This document shows positions 14,345-23,920 of a stretch of 64,000 nucleotides of DNA, piece by piece. Numbering within the stretch: the first letter of the stretch is position 1; each line of letters opens with the position of its first letter. The notes beneath the pieces were generated by a model. The model was not told where the DNA came from and made no database searches. It worked only from the letters and a program-made list of their open reading frames with translations. Where the stretch lies: the NCBI GenBank assembly GCA_015183035.1, contig JACZZP010000013.1, positions 496,001-560,000 of the forward strand, read 5' to 3'. The DNA comes from Meloidogyne chitwoodi (lineage: Eukaryota; Nematoda; Chromadorea; Rhabditida; Meloidogynidae). The translations under genes were made by a program, and so were the position numbers.

Positions 14345-17312
14345 TTATTCTCTCTTCCAATTATTAGCCATTATTCCTTCAGTAAAATTATTGCTGCTAG
14401 TTGAACAATTTTCACTGGTACAAATTAAACTATTTGGTAAATTATTAATTATATTAATGGCTGCAGAAGCTTCTTCTCCCTCTTCTTTTAATTTGCGTAA
14501 TTTTTCTTGTTTTCTCCATTTTGCTCTGGAAAATAAATTTTTTGTTATTAAAGGCAACATAAAAATACCCCGCGTCTAAACATCCCCCAATAACTTACCT
14601 TCTATTTTGAAACCAAACTTGAACTCTAGCTTCGGTTAATTCAATATTTAAAGCCAATTCTTCACGCATATAAATATCAGGATAATGTGTTTCTGCAAAA
14701 TGACATTCTAATTGTTGTAATTGTGCTGAACTAAATGTTGTACGAATTCTGCGTTGTTTTCTACGTTCGTTTGGATTAATTGAAGTTAAATGGGAAAATC
14801 CTTAAAAATGTGTGTGTAAAAATTTTGGTAAATTAATTTCTAATTTTCTAAGGAATTTTTTTACTTAAAAAAAAAAAGATTTGCAACATCTAAAGGGGAA
14901 GGGAACCAAACGGAATCGAACCCGCAACTTCAAGGGTCAAAGATATAGCACAAACCACTACACCAAAATTTTCTTATTAAGCAAACTTCATTTAATTGTA
15001 ATTAAATGCTTTGATTATAATTAATTTAGGTGTTTTTTACCTCAAAATTTTTAAAAATTTAAAAAAATTTAAATTTTTTAAATTTCTAAATATATTTTTT
15101 ATTTTTATACGACTAAATAAATATTAAAAAAATAAAAAACAACCAGAAAGAGGAAAGACAGAAGAAGAAGACATTGTTGAAGTTGAACAATTAATAGAAG
15201 ATGTTGTAGATAATGCTATTTATTAAAAATAAATTTTTTTAATTTTTAAAATACCTAAATTATTAAAAATAGGTAAATTAACAGAAGAAGTGTTTATATT
15301 TGAAGAAAAAATTGTTTGTTGTTGACTTTGACGTCCTCGAGTATTATTATAATTTTGTTGGTTGTTATTATTATCTCTAGAAAATTTTAAAAAAATTTTA
15401 AAAAAATTAAAAAAAAATTTTTTAGGTCTCTAACAACTTTTAATAAAATTTCAGAATTTTTAGATATTTAAAAAGTTACGGTATCTCACCTTGCTGCCAC
15501 AGCCATCATCAAATTATGCTGCATTTGTTGTTGTTGTCCATAAACAACAGAATTAGCAGCAGAATTACAATAATTTCCATACATTTGAGCAGATAGTTGA
15601 TTATTTGTTGAAGAATAAAATGCACTAGGTGGAAAACCAATAAAAGGGCCCAAAGCTGCCATCATTGCGGAAGAAGAGTTTGGAGCTTAATTTGAAAATT
15701 ATAACAAAAATTTTATATTAAAATTATTTTAAATTATTTTTGAATTAAATAGATTATATAAAAAATTAATTAATCAAATTAAAAATTTTTTTTAAGTTTT
15801 CTCTTAACTGAAGAGAGTGTGCTTTCCTAAGCAAAGGTAACGTTATATAAACACTCATATAATTCCAAAATTAAAACTTAGAACTATAAAATTTTGCAAA
15901 CATATGTATAACAGTGTTGTCTAACTTCTCTAAAAATTTCAGAATTTTTGGTTTTGTACAAAAAAAATTATGGTTAAAAAAGCGACTTTTTTAGGCGAAA
16001 AACGTCAATTTTTACTGATAACTTTGTAAATATTTAACCAAAAATTCTAAAATTTTAAATTAAAATAGTTAATACTATTAAAAATATATTTATAAAAAAT
16101 TATAGAATTAGATCCGTAGTGCGCAACTTGAGGACGAACTTTTGAGGATAGACATTTGAGGACGACATTTGAGGATCGACATTTGCGGACGACATTTGAG
16201 GACGAGAATTTTGAGGAACGACATTTGAGGACGACAAATGAGGACGACTTTTGAGTACGACATATAAGGACTGTATTCGATAAAAATATAAAAACGAGGC
16301 TGCTCAAAAAGTTTTATTAACTAAGTTTCAATTAGTATAACTTTGTTTAAATTTGTTCAACTTAGACTATTTTGGTCTCATTCTACTAAGCCCGAGGAGC
16401 TCTTTCGAATGGCATATAAGTTGTTAATATATAAAAGTGTTGGATATAAAATAGGTCATCCGCACTTCTCCCTTATTGACGAAAAATCATATATTTTCAT
16501 TGGACTCATATATTATGATTGGACTCATAAAAGTTCATTGGACTCATAAACTGGACTAGCACCAAAAGATTATTAATAAATAAAATATGTATTTTTTATT
16601 ATTTAATTATTTTGGTAAAAGGGGATAGTCAAAAATTGAATTAGTTTCCAATGTACTATTATTTCCATTTGTTTTGTTTTTTAAATATTTTTATTATGTT
16701 ATTTATTTTACTTTATTTATTTTTTTGTGATGTTGTTTGTTGGTGCTGTCTACGGTTACGGGCCGAAACAGGCGTTATATGTTATTGTGAGGGACCGTAC
16801 TGATGATGGCCCGCCCTCATTATTTTTACAAATCGTTAAATAGATTTTTTCTTTAAAATTCTGGGTACGTTCCAAGGTTCATACTTCAAATTCTACTAAC
16901 TTGTCTGCATTATTTTTTTATTCCTATATTGTCCTCAAATGTCGTCCTCAAATGTCGTCCTCAAATGTCTGTTCCTCAAAAGTTCCTCCTCAAGTGTCCG
17001 TCCTCAAAAGTTCATCCTCAAAGGTCGTCCTCAAATAACGTTCCTCAAAAGTCTATCCTCAAATGTCTATCCTCAAAAGTTCGTCCTCAAATGTCGCACA
17101 ACCATTAGATCCACCCTAAATTTTTGTATAAATATTTTCCCTCTCTTACATGCAGTTGTATTTTGCTGTTGTAAAGATGTTGAATTATTATTTAAATTAT
17201 TATTAAAATAAGGAAGGGAGAAAACATTTAAAGAAGTATCTGTAATTGTTGAGGCTTCTTCTCCTCTATTTTCTTCAATAATTAAATCATTTTGATTGTT
17301 GTTATTACTCAT
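14345..17312 (-). CDS. Paired-like homeobox transcription factor, Phox2/CEH-17 type
   Basis: DNA-binding transcription factor, in animals linked to neuronal identity. Six minus-strand exons: 17312-17150 ([20 protein letters not shown]), 15685-15490 ([20 protein letters not shown]), one near 15376-15256, one near 15225-15142, the homeodomain exon near 14790-14600, and the last exon to 14345. The homeodomain reads [60 protein letters not shown]. Gln50 and [10 protein letters not shown] with KQRRIRTTF point to Phox2/CEH-17 rather than Arx, Otp or Unc-4. An intron splits helix 3 after Arg53, a common position. The flanks are Gln/Asn/Ser-rich. The first intron (15686-17149) contains a 1-kb foldback element, and the intron before the homeodomain carries a tRNA-like element. 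Confidence 0.9.
14901..14972 (-). pseudogene. tRNA-like element in homeobox-gene intron
   Basis: On the minus strand ATTTTGGTGTAGTGGTTTGT (A box) and TGCGGGTTCGATTCCGTTTG (B box) are spaced as in a tRNA. The acceptor strands do not pair (AATTTTGG against TGGTTCCC) and the anticodon arm is poor. Probable tRNA-derived repeat. Confidence 0.6.
15840..16079. repeat. Hairpin-repeat family member (homeobox intron)
   Basis: Shares the family core: AAATTTTGCAAACAT, GTGTTGTCTAACTTCTCTAA, AAATTTCAGAATTTTTGG, a middle AAAGCGACTTTTTTAGG, then CCAAAAATTCTAAAATTTT and TAGTTAATACTAT as the mirrored half. It lies just before the larger foldback element. Confidence 0.55.
16087..17146. mobile_element. Foldback element with GAGGAC subterminal repeats, in homeobox intron
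   Basis: The left arm (16087-16275) has an outer part ending GAATTAGATCCGTAGTGCGC, then about 12 imperfect repeats of the type TTTGAGGACGAC. The right arm (about 16930-17146) is its reverse complement: repeats of GTCGTCCTCAAAT, then CGCACAACCATTAGATCCAC and ATATTTTCC. The arms are about 190-215 bases and enclose about 650 bases with no coding capacity. The core contains TTGGTCTCATTCTAC and GAGCTCTTTCGAATGGCATA, words shared with the foldbacks at 47-48.3 kb. It is a non-autonomous DNA transposon of foldback type, entirely inside intron 1. Confidence 0.75.
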
Positions 17313-18363
17313 CAAAAATTAAAATTTTAAACTTAGTGGAGATGTTCAGGCGCGAAAACGTTAAGGCGCGCACGCTTATAAAATTGCTGTAGTTGTACTT
17401 TAAGTAATGAAATTTTGCAAAAATATTTTAAATAGAGTTTTCTAACTCTTGTAAAAATTTCAGAATTTTTAGATTTGTATGAAAAAAGTTATAGTCGAAA
17501 ATATCAAAATTTTTGCCAAAAATGTCGATTTTTGTAAAAATAAATAAAATTTAAATTAAAAAGTTAAAATTTTATTTTATAAAAATAAATTGTCTTTAAA
17601 ATAGTTAAAATAAATTTGTTTCTGATTTTTACCATGTCACAAACAAAAGAAATAAAAAAAATTTAAGAAAATTGAGAGAAGAAAAAGCATTTTTTCTCCC
17701 TCCAATATAAATTTAATTTAAATAATTTTCCTTAATTTATTTTGAATGTTATCCTTCTTTTTAGGCCAATCCGGATAATTTGCAAAACACATTGTGCTAT
17801 TAGTAAAACAAAAAAATAAAATAGAATTTTTGTTAATCCAATAATACAGTATGTGTTTGGCTAAGAAGAAACTTTGGCGTCGAAAAACTTTACGGCGTTG
17901 AAGATAATTAAAATTCTGATTTTAGAAGTAAAAAGCTTAAACAGAATTTCTTCCGGAAAATTTACAAAAATCAGAATTTAATCAGAATTGCTTCCGGAAA
18001 ATTTACAAAAATAAATTTTAATCAGAATTAAAGCTGAAATTAAATAGATATATTTTAAATACCCTTTAAATTTAATTTTTAAATTTATTTTTTTTATTTT
18101 ATAAACTCTTTCTTTTTAAGTTTTAAAATAATATAATTTACCTAATTTTTATTATTTTTTTTATTAAAAAACTAAAAATACTATAATTTTGTTTCCCATG
18201 GTTACCTTTTATTTTTTATTTCTTTGTTGGGAAAATTTTTATTTTTTCCTTTCAATTAAACATTAAAATTGAAAATTAAAATATTAAAAATATTTAAATT
18301 AATTTTTTAATTTTTTTTATTTTTAAAGTTTAATTTTTTTAATTTAAAATATTTTTTTAAGGA
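17313..18363. other. Intergenic between divergent homeobox and KATNIP-like genes
   Basis: It contains another hairpin-family copy (17340-17535, with GGCGCGAAAACGTTAAGGCG and AAATTTCAGAATTTTTAG). It also has a short run of TTCTGATTTT/CCGGAAAATTTACAAAAA units at 17910-18040, in the orientation opposite to the array inside the next gene. The remainder is AT-rich. Both promoters should lie here. Confidence 0.45.
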
Positions 18364-21300
18364 ATGAATAAAAAAGAAAATGATCATTCAATAAATTCTA
18401 ACAATGTATCAGTAAATATTGAATTTTTAGAACAAGAAAATCAACAACTTGATTGGTAAATCAATTTTAAATTTTAATTTTTTTTTTAATTTAAGGAATA
18501 ATTTTGGAGAAATTCCAGAACTTCCAACAGGCCAAACTCTTCGTTTTGAATTATTATCACCTTGGGATGACCCAAATTATATAGGATTAGAACGTATTGA
18601 AATATTTAATTCACAAGGTGAACGTCCACTAATAATTCAAACATTTACAAATTCTTTGGAATATTATGGAAATTTATTAAATTTATTTGGTGAACGACAA
18701 CAACAACAACAAAGACCTTCTACTAGTCCTTTAATTACTAATAAAAGAAATAATAATAGAAATCAAGTTGTGAATAATGGTGAATATAGTAATAATAATA
18801 GAAAATGGTTAATTTTTAATTGATTTTTTAAATTATCCGTAAATTATTCTGATTTTTATATATTTTCCGAAAACGATTCTGACTAAAATTCTGATTTTTA
18901 TATATTTTCCGGAAAAGATTCTGACTAAAATTCTGATTTTTATATATTTTCCGAAAACGATTCTGACTAAAATTCTGATTTTTATATATTTTCCGGAAAA
19001 GATTCTGACTAAAATTCTGATTTTTATATATTTTCCGAAAACGATTCTGACTAAAATTCTGATTTTTATATATTTTCCGGAAAAGATTCTGACTAAAATT
19101 CTGATTTTTATATATTTTCCGGAAATGATTCTGACTAAAATTCTGATTTTTATATATTTTCCGGAAAAGATTCTGACTAAAATTCTGATTTTTATATATT
19201 TTCCGAAAACGATTCTGACTAAAATTCTGATTTTTATATATTTTCCGGAAAAGATTCTGACTAAAATTCTGATTTTTATATATTTTCCGGAAATGATTCT
19301 GACTAAAATTCTGATTTTTATATATTTTCCGGAAATGATTCTGACTAAAATTCTGATTTTTATATATTTTCCGGAAATTATTCTGAATAAAATTCTGATT
19401 TTTGTAAATAATTTTTTTTAATTTTTAGGCTTTGTAATTATCGTGTTTTACCTTCTGATTCATCAGAACCAATTCACATTACCTTAAGATTTCATGGAAT
19501 ACAGACCTTGGCTATGATTAGAATTTGGGTAAAATAAATTTATATTTTTAAATTAAAATAACTCCATTAAAAAAAAGAATTATTCTGGTTCTAGAATAAA
19601 TGCATTAAAAGGTGTACGAAATTTACGAATATGGCTAGACGAAAATTGTATATTTTATGGAGAAATATGTTGTGCTGTTGGTAATAATTCAACACAGGGT
19701 GATGTAAGCAAAAAATCAGAATAACAAATAATTTATTTAATTTTTTTAGACAATTTTGTTTACAATAAATGAAGAAATTCTTTCAAAAATTGCTGAACAT
19801 GACGAACAGATTTTACAAATTTCTGAATATACAGCAGAGCAACAACAAAATTATCATCCATGTTCTGATTTGCTTGGAGGAGGGGATCAGCAAAATTTAA
19901 CATTTCTGAGTGCATTACAACCGTCTGTATGTGAAAATACAAGTTTGTTAAAATTAAATAAAAAATCAGAATTTTAATAAAACATTACAAAAATCAGAAT
20001 TTTAATGAGAAAATTACAAAAAATAAAAAATCAGAATTTTAATAAAACATTACAAAAATCTGACCGGAAAACCTACAAAAATCAAAATTTCTTTCGCAAA
20101 ACTTATAAAAATATACTTTTCTTCAGAAATTTCATAATTTAATGTTCCGGAAATACAAAAATCAGAATTTATATTTCTTAGCTATAATACAACCGAGTGC
20201 ACTACCCTACGTAACTGTTGCTCCTTTTCGTCCTACTACTGGGTTTACCGATTATTCTCCTCATTCATTGCTTCCAAGTTCTGATGAAGAATATTCTCAA
20301 AAAGATCAGAACAACGAAAAAGACAATGAAAATGAAGAAAATAAAAAAGAAGAAAATTTAAATTATTCAAATAATATTTTTATTGGAAAAGTAATACTTT
20401 AAATATTAAATTAATTAAAAATAAAAAAATATTTTTAGCTATTTCACATAGAAATACTGGAAAATTGGGGTAGTGCAGAATATATAGGCCTCACTGGAAT
20501 TAATTTTCTAGGTCCAGGATTTTCTCCAATTGATGAAAATATTGTAAAAGAATGTTTAATACGTTGTGAACCTGCTATAGTAGTAAATGAAGAATTAAAA
20601 CAATCAAAAATGGGTGATTTGAAAAAGTTAAAATATAAAATTACATTTAAAAAATTAAATTTTGATTATTTTTTAGTCTTTTAAATGGAATAAATTTAAC
20701 TTGTGACACAGAAAATATGTGGATAATGGATAAATCAATTTTAAATTCTTCTGAAGAATCTTCAATTTTCTTAAGTTTTACTTTTCCAAAAGAAATTTGT
20801 GTTTCTGGTAAATTAATTTATTAAAAAAATAATTAAATTATTTATTTAGGTATTAGTATTTGGAATTATAATGCTTCAACCGAATTAAACTGTGTTGGTG
20901 TACGTTGTGCTCGTTTTTATGCTAATGGAAGGCTTATTAATGGAATAGGAGATGTTTTATTAAGAAAAGCACCTGGTCAGGGATATAAAGAGAAATTGTT
21001 TTTAAAAAATATTTTTTAAATTTCAGGTTTTGTATTTTTTGATTTTGTACAGGACATTATCTTCGATCGATGCTCAATGCAGCGTCCTTTGAGTTGTGCA
21101 AGGCCTCAGACGCATTCTGTAGCAGCATGTAAATTTTTTTGTTAGAATATTAAATTTCTCCCGGTAAATAATTATAAAAAATCAGAATTTTAGTTAATGC
21201 TTCCGGAAAACATAAAAAATTAGATAATTCTGATTCCGGAAAACCTACAAAAATCAGAATTTTAATTAATGTTTTCGGAAAACAAAAATCAGAATTTTAA

Positions 21301-21960
21301 TTAATGCTTCCGGAAAACTTACAAAATCAGAATTTTAATTTCTAGTTATTTTTCAATTTCGCTTGCTTTCAACATGGGGAGATGAATTCTATATTGGACT
21401 AAATGGAATTGAACTTTTCGATCGACATAACAAATTAATAAATTTATATCCCCAAAATTTAGCAGCATACCCAGAAAGTGTAAATTGCTTAACTTTAGTA
21501 CGTGATGACCCTCGTACAAGTGATAAATTAATTAATGGAATTAATGATACAACAAAAGCTTATAATATGTGGTTAAAATTTACTTTTAATTAATTTTAAT
21601 TTATTTATTAATAAAAAATATTTAAAAAAGGTTAACACCAATTTTACCTAATTCATATGCTCGTGTTTTTATTATTTTTGATACACCAACATTTGTTACT
21701 AGAATTCGAGTTTATTTATTTTAATATAATTAATATTTAATTTTTTCAATAGATTTACAACTACAGAAAAACACCGGAAAGAGGTGTTAGACACATTGCT
21801 GTAAGAAAAATTTAAAAAAATATTCTAAAAAAATAAATAAATATTTTTTTAGTTGTCTGCCGATGATTTATTGCTTTGTTCTGGTGCAGAAGTCCCAATT
21901 AGTAGCCCTGAGGCAACAGGAATTTTGGACCTTCCACTTCGAGATATAGAGGAGGAATAA
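18364..21960 (+). CDS. KATNIP-like protein (katanin-interacting, DUF4457 repeats)
   Basis: Homologue of KATNIP/KIAA0556, a ciliary basal-body protein that binds katanin. The gene starts MNKKENDHSINSNN; exon 1 ends at QQLDW and splices to NNFGEIPELPTGQTLRFELL. The DUF4457-type beta unit recurs at least three times: SPWDDPNYIGLERIEIFNSQ, HIEILENWGSAEYIGLTGIN and FRLLSTWGDEFYIGLNGIEL, each followed by a stretch of the kind LINGINDTTKAYNMWL. The closing part is SYARVFIIFDTPTFVTRIRI, YNYRKTPERGVRHIA and LLLCSGAEVPISSPEATGIL, the conserved C-terminus. I read about 13 exons; limits around 20142-20400 and 21000-21130 are approximate. Introns carry a 42-base minisatellite (18850-19403) and related TTCTGATTTT runs. 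At roughly 700-800 residues it is much shorter than the vertebrate protein. Confidence 0.8.
18846..19403. repeat. 42-base minisatellite, about 13 copies, in KATNIP-like intron
   Basis: The unit is GATTCTGACTAAAATTCTGA followed by TTTTTATATATTTTCCGGAA and AA. Unit variants differ at the TTTTCCGGAAAA end (CCGAAAACG, CCGGAAAAG, CCGGAAATG) and follow a partly alternating order, so an 84-base dimer seems to have been amplified. It lies wholly between two coding exons. Its open frame (repeating ILTKILIFIYFPE) is an artefact of the 42-base period. Confidence 0.92.
19955..20175. repeat. AAAATCAGAATTTT runs in KATNIP-like intron
   Basis: Six imperfect units of the form AAATCAGAATTTTAATAAAA with ACATTACAAA spacers and TCCGGAAA words. 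They run in the orientation opposite to the 42-base minisatellite in the same gene. Confidence 0.7.
21165..21342. repeat. TTCCGGAAAA / ATCAGAATTTT repeats in a later KATNIP-like intron
   Basis: Four imperfect units of about 45 bases (ATCAGAATTTTAATTAATGC followed by TTCCGGAAAACxxACAAA). They are again the reverse-strand relatives of the 42-base unit. Confidence 0.7.
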
Positions 21961-22054
21961 AAACAATTTAATTTTAAACTTTTTTTAAAAAAAAACATAA
22001 AAAGGCAGTAAAAAACATATTTTACATAAAAAACATATATTAATTAATCAAAAA

Positions 22055-23428
22055 TTACTGACTAGCTCTAGACCTTCTAGCATCCCTTAAACGCATCATT
22101 GTTTGTGAAAAATGTGTTCGTATTCTTAATAAATCCAATTCTGTTCGACCTTCAGGATTTCTGCAATTTTTTGCTGAACAGCAGCAAGGGAAACTCAATA
22201 AATTATTTGGATTTGGTATATCAACCTAAAAAATAATTTTTAGATTATACAACAAATTTACTATTATTTTGGTACCAGAAAAAAGACCAAAATGGTTCTT
22301 TAATCCCTAAAAATAAATAAATCTTACTTGGCACTTAATTCCTTGACGAGCACATTCACATTTATGAGGCCGACATATTCCTCCTCGACATCTACATCCG
22401 CATTTTCTACGACTTTTAAAGATGCTCAATGTATTTTTAACAACATTCTACAAATTTAAAATTAAATTTGTTCATTTATATTTAAAAAAAACCGTATCAA
22501 TGTTAACCCCAGAATCTTCAATAATAGCTCGCCTCAAAGGCTCATATACTCGCCAATCCTCAAAATATTCTTCTCCATTTATTCCAAATTCATCTTCTGA
22601 ATTGCTGTTGCTTTGATCCAGCGCACGATCAGCAAAAATTTTTCTTTTCTTTTTAGATGGTTGTTTTTCTTTTTCTTCTTTTAAAGTTTGATCCAATTTT
22701 TGAGAAGCAAAAAACCAATTTTTATATTTTATTTGCTAAAAATTTTGAGAAAAAATAAATTGACTAAAATAAAAATATTTTTATAATTAAAGCATCACTT
22801 TTTTACTTGAGAACAACTTTTGTTACTTCATTCTTCTTACAAAAATCTTTGGAGCCAGTGGGGATTGAACCCACGACTTCTCGCATGCGAAGCGAGCACT
22901 CTACCACTGAGTTACAGCCCCACAACAGGAAAATAAAATAAATGCCATTAAAAACTTTAAAATAAAGTTAAACAAACATTTTCTGCTCTCTTGTAGACAA
23001 AGTATTCATCAACGTTGAACGTGTATTTCGCGTGATGTCGACGTTCCATTCCTTAAAAAATTAGTCAATTTTGATTAATAAAAGTGAAGGGTGAAAATGT
23101 GCAAATTTATGAAAATTTTTCAAATTTATTAATGTCACAAAAGAAAAACCTAAAGAAGTGTAACCATCCGAAGGGACTGTATCCACTCCTTGTGTAATCC
23201 CAAATTTGTAAACTTCAATACTACCAAATTTGACACGATTCTTTTGCTTATTGTCTTCTATTTCTTCGCTGCTATCATCAGAGGGTGGAAAAAGTGCATT
23301 ATTAGCTAGTCTAAAAAACAATTTATATAAATATTAATTTTATAAAAATAGGAAGAAAAATTAATTTGTTAAAAAATTATTATATACATTGAAACTTTTG
23401 AAGATGATGGCATATTGTCATGCTGCAT
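22055..23428 (-). CDS. Cysteine/serine-rich nuclear protein (CSRNP/AXUD1 family)
   Basis: Nuclear protein family with a conserved Cys-rich region, described as transcriptional regulators. Minus-strand exons read MQHDNMPSSSKVS, then LANNALFPPSDDSSEEIEDN, KNRVKFGSIEVYKFGITQGV, DTVPSDGYTSLG joined to MERRHHAKYTFNVDEYFVYK. A basic exon follows (KEEKEKQPSKKKRKIFADRA, EDWRVYEPLRRAIIEDSGVN), then the Cys-rich core RRKCGCRCRGGICRPHKCEC, ARQGIKCQ. The last exon is VDIPNPNNLLSFPCCCSAKN, CRNPEGRTELDLLRIRTHFS, QTMMRLRDARRSRASQ. The VKFGSIEVYKF, YTSLGMERRHHAKYTF and CRNPEGR..RIRTHF blocks are the family signature. One intron contains a tRNA-Ala gene on the same strand. The gene is divergent from the SREK1-like gene. 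Confidence 0.88.
22851..22921 (-). tRNA. tRNA-Ala (anticodon CGC)
   Basis: The minus strand gives a 71-base cloverleaf. The acceptor GGGGCTG pairs with TGGCTCC, allowing G-U pairs. The D arm is in AACTCAGTGGTAGAGT. The anticodon stem CTCGC/GCGAG closes the loop TTCGCAT, with anticodon CGC. The T arm is GTGGGTTCAATCCCCAC. This is the only tRNA in the window with all stems intact. It lies in an intron of the CSRNP-type gene, same strand. Confidence 0.93.
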
Positions 23429-23920
23429 ATTAGACAAATAATAGAATTTTGATTAAGTAAGGATTTAAGAAAAATAGACAATCTAAAAATTAAATTATTT
23501 ATTAAAAAAAAATATAAAATCAAACCTAAAACATAAAAAAATTCAAAAAAAAAACATAAAAAAATGTAAAAAGTTGGGTTCATTGACGAATAGTTCAGTG
23601 ACGAAAGGTTCGGTCACCAAACCTTTTTCCTATTTTTCTTCATCCGTCTCTCCTTAATAGTCTCTAATCGAGCACTCTCAAATTGTATTAAATTTAAGCA
23701 AAATATCAATAAGTTAATTCTACGAAATATATAAAACACAAAATGCCACCAAAGTAAAGTGAATAAAATGTCATAAGAAGAAAAATTAAATAATGCACAA
23801 AATATAGGTTTTTTTTAAAGGACTACTTCATTTTTTAAATTTGTTCTGATTTTATCGAGCATTTTATGTAAAATTTAATTTTTCTTTCGTTAGAATTAAG
23901 TTATATTACTGCAAATAAAC
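23429..23920. other. Intergenic, divergent CSRNP and SREK1-like genes
   Basis: AT-rich. Around 23580-23625 there is a short run of ACGAATAGTTCAGTGACGAAAGGTTCGGTCACC, mildly self-complementary. Near 23740-23775 words like ACAAAATGCCACCAAAG and AAAATGTCATAAG resemble the repeat at 26.2 kb. No ORF. Confidence 0.4.

Noticed and set aside
19125..19421. Long open frame with repeated ILTKILIFIYFPE
   Set aside because: It is the 42-base minisatellite read as codons, lies between two coding exons, and other frames are open as well.
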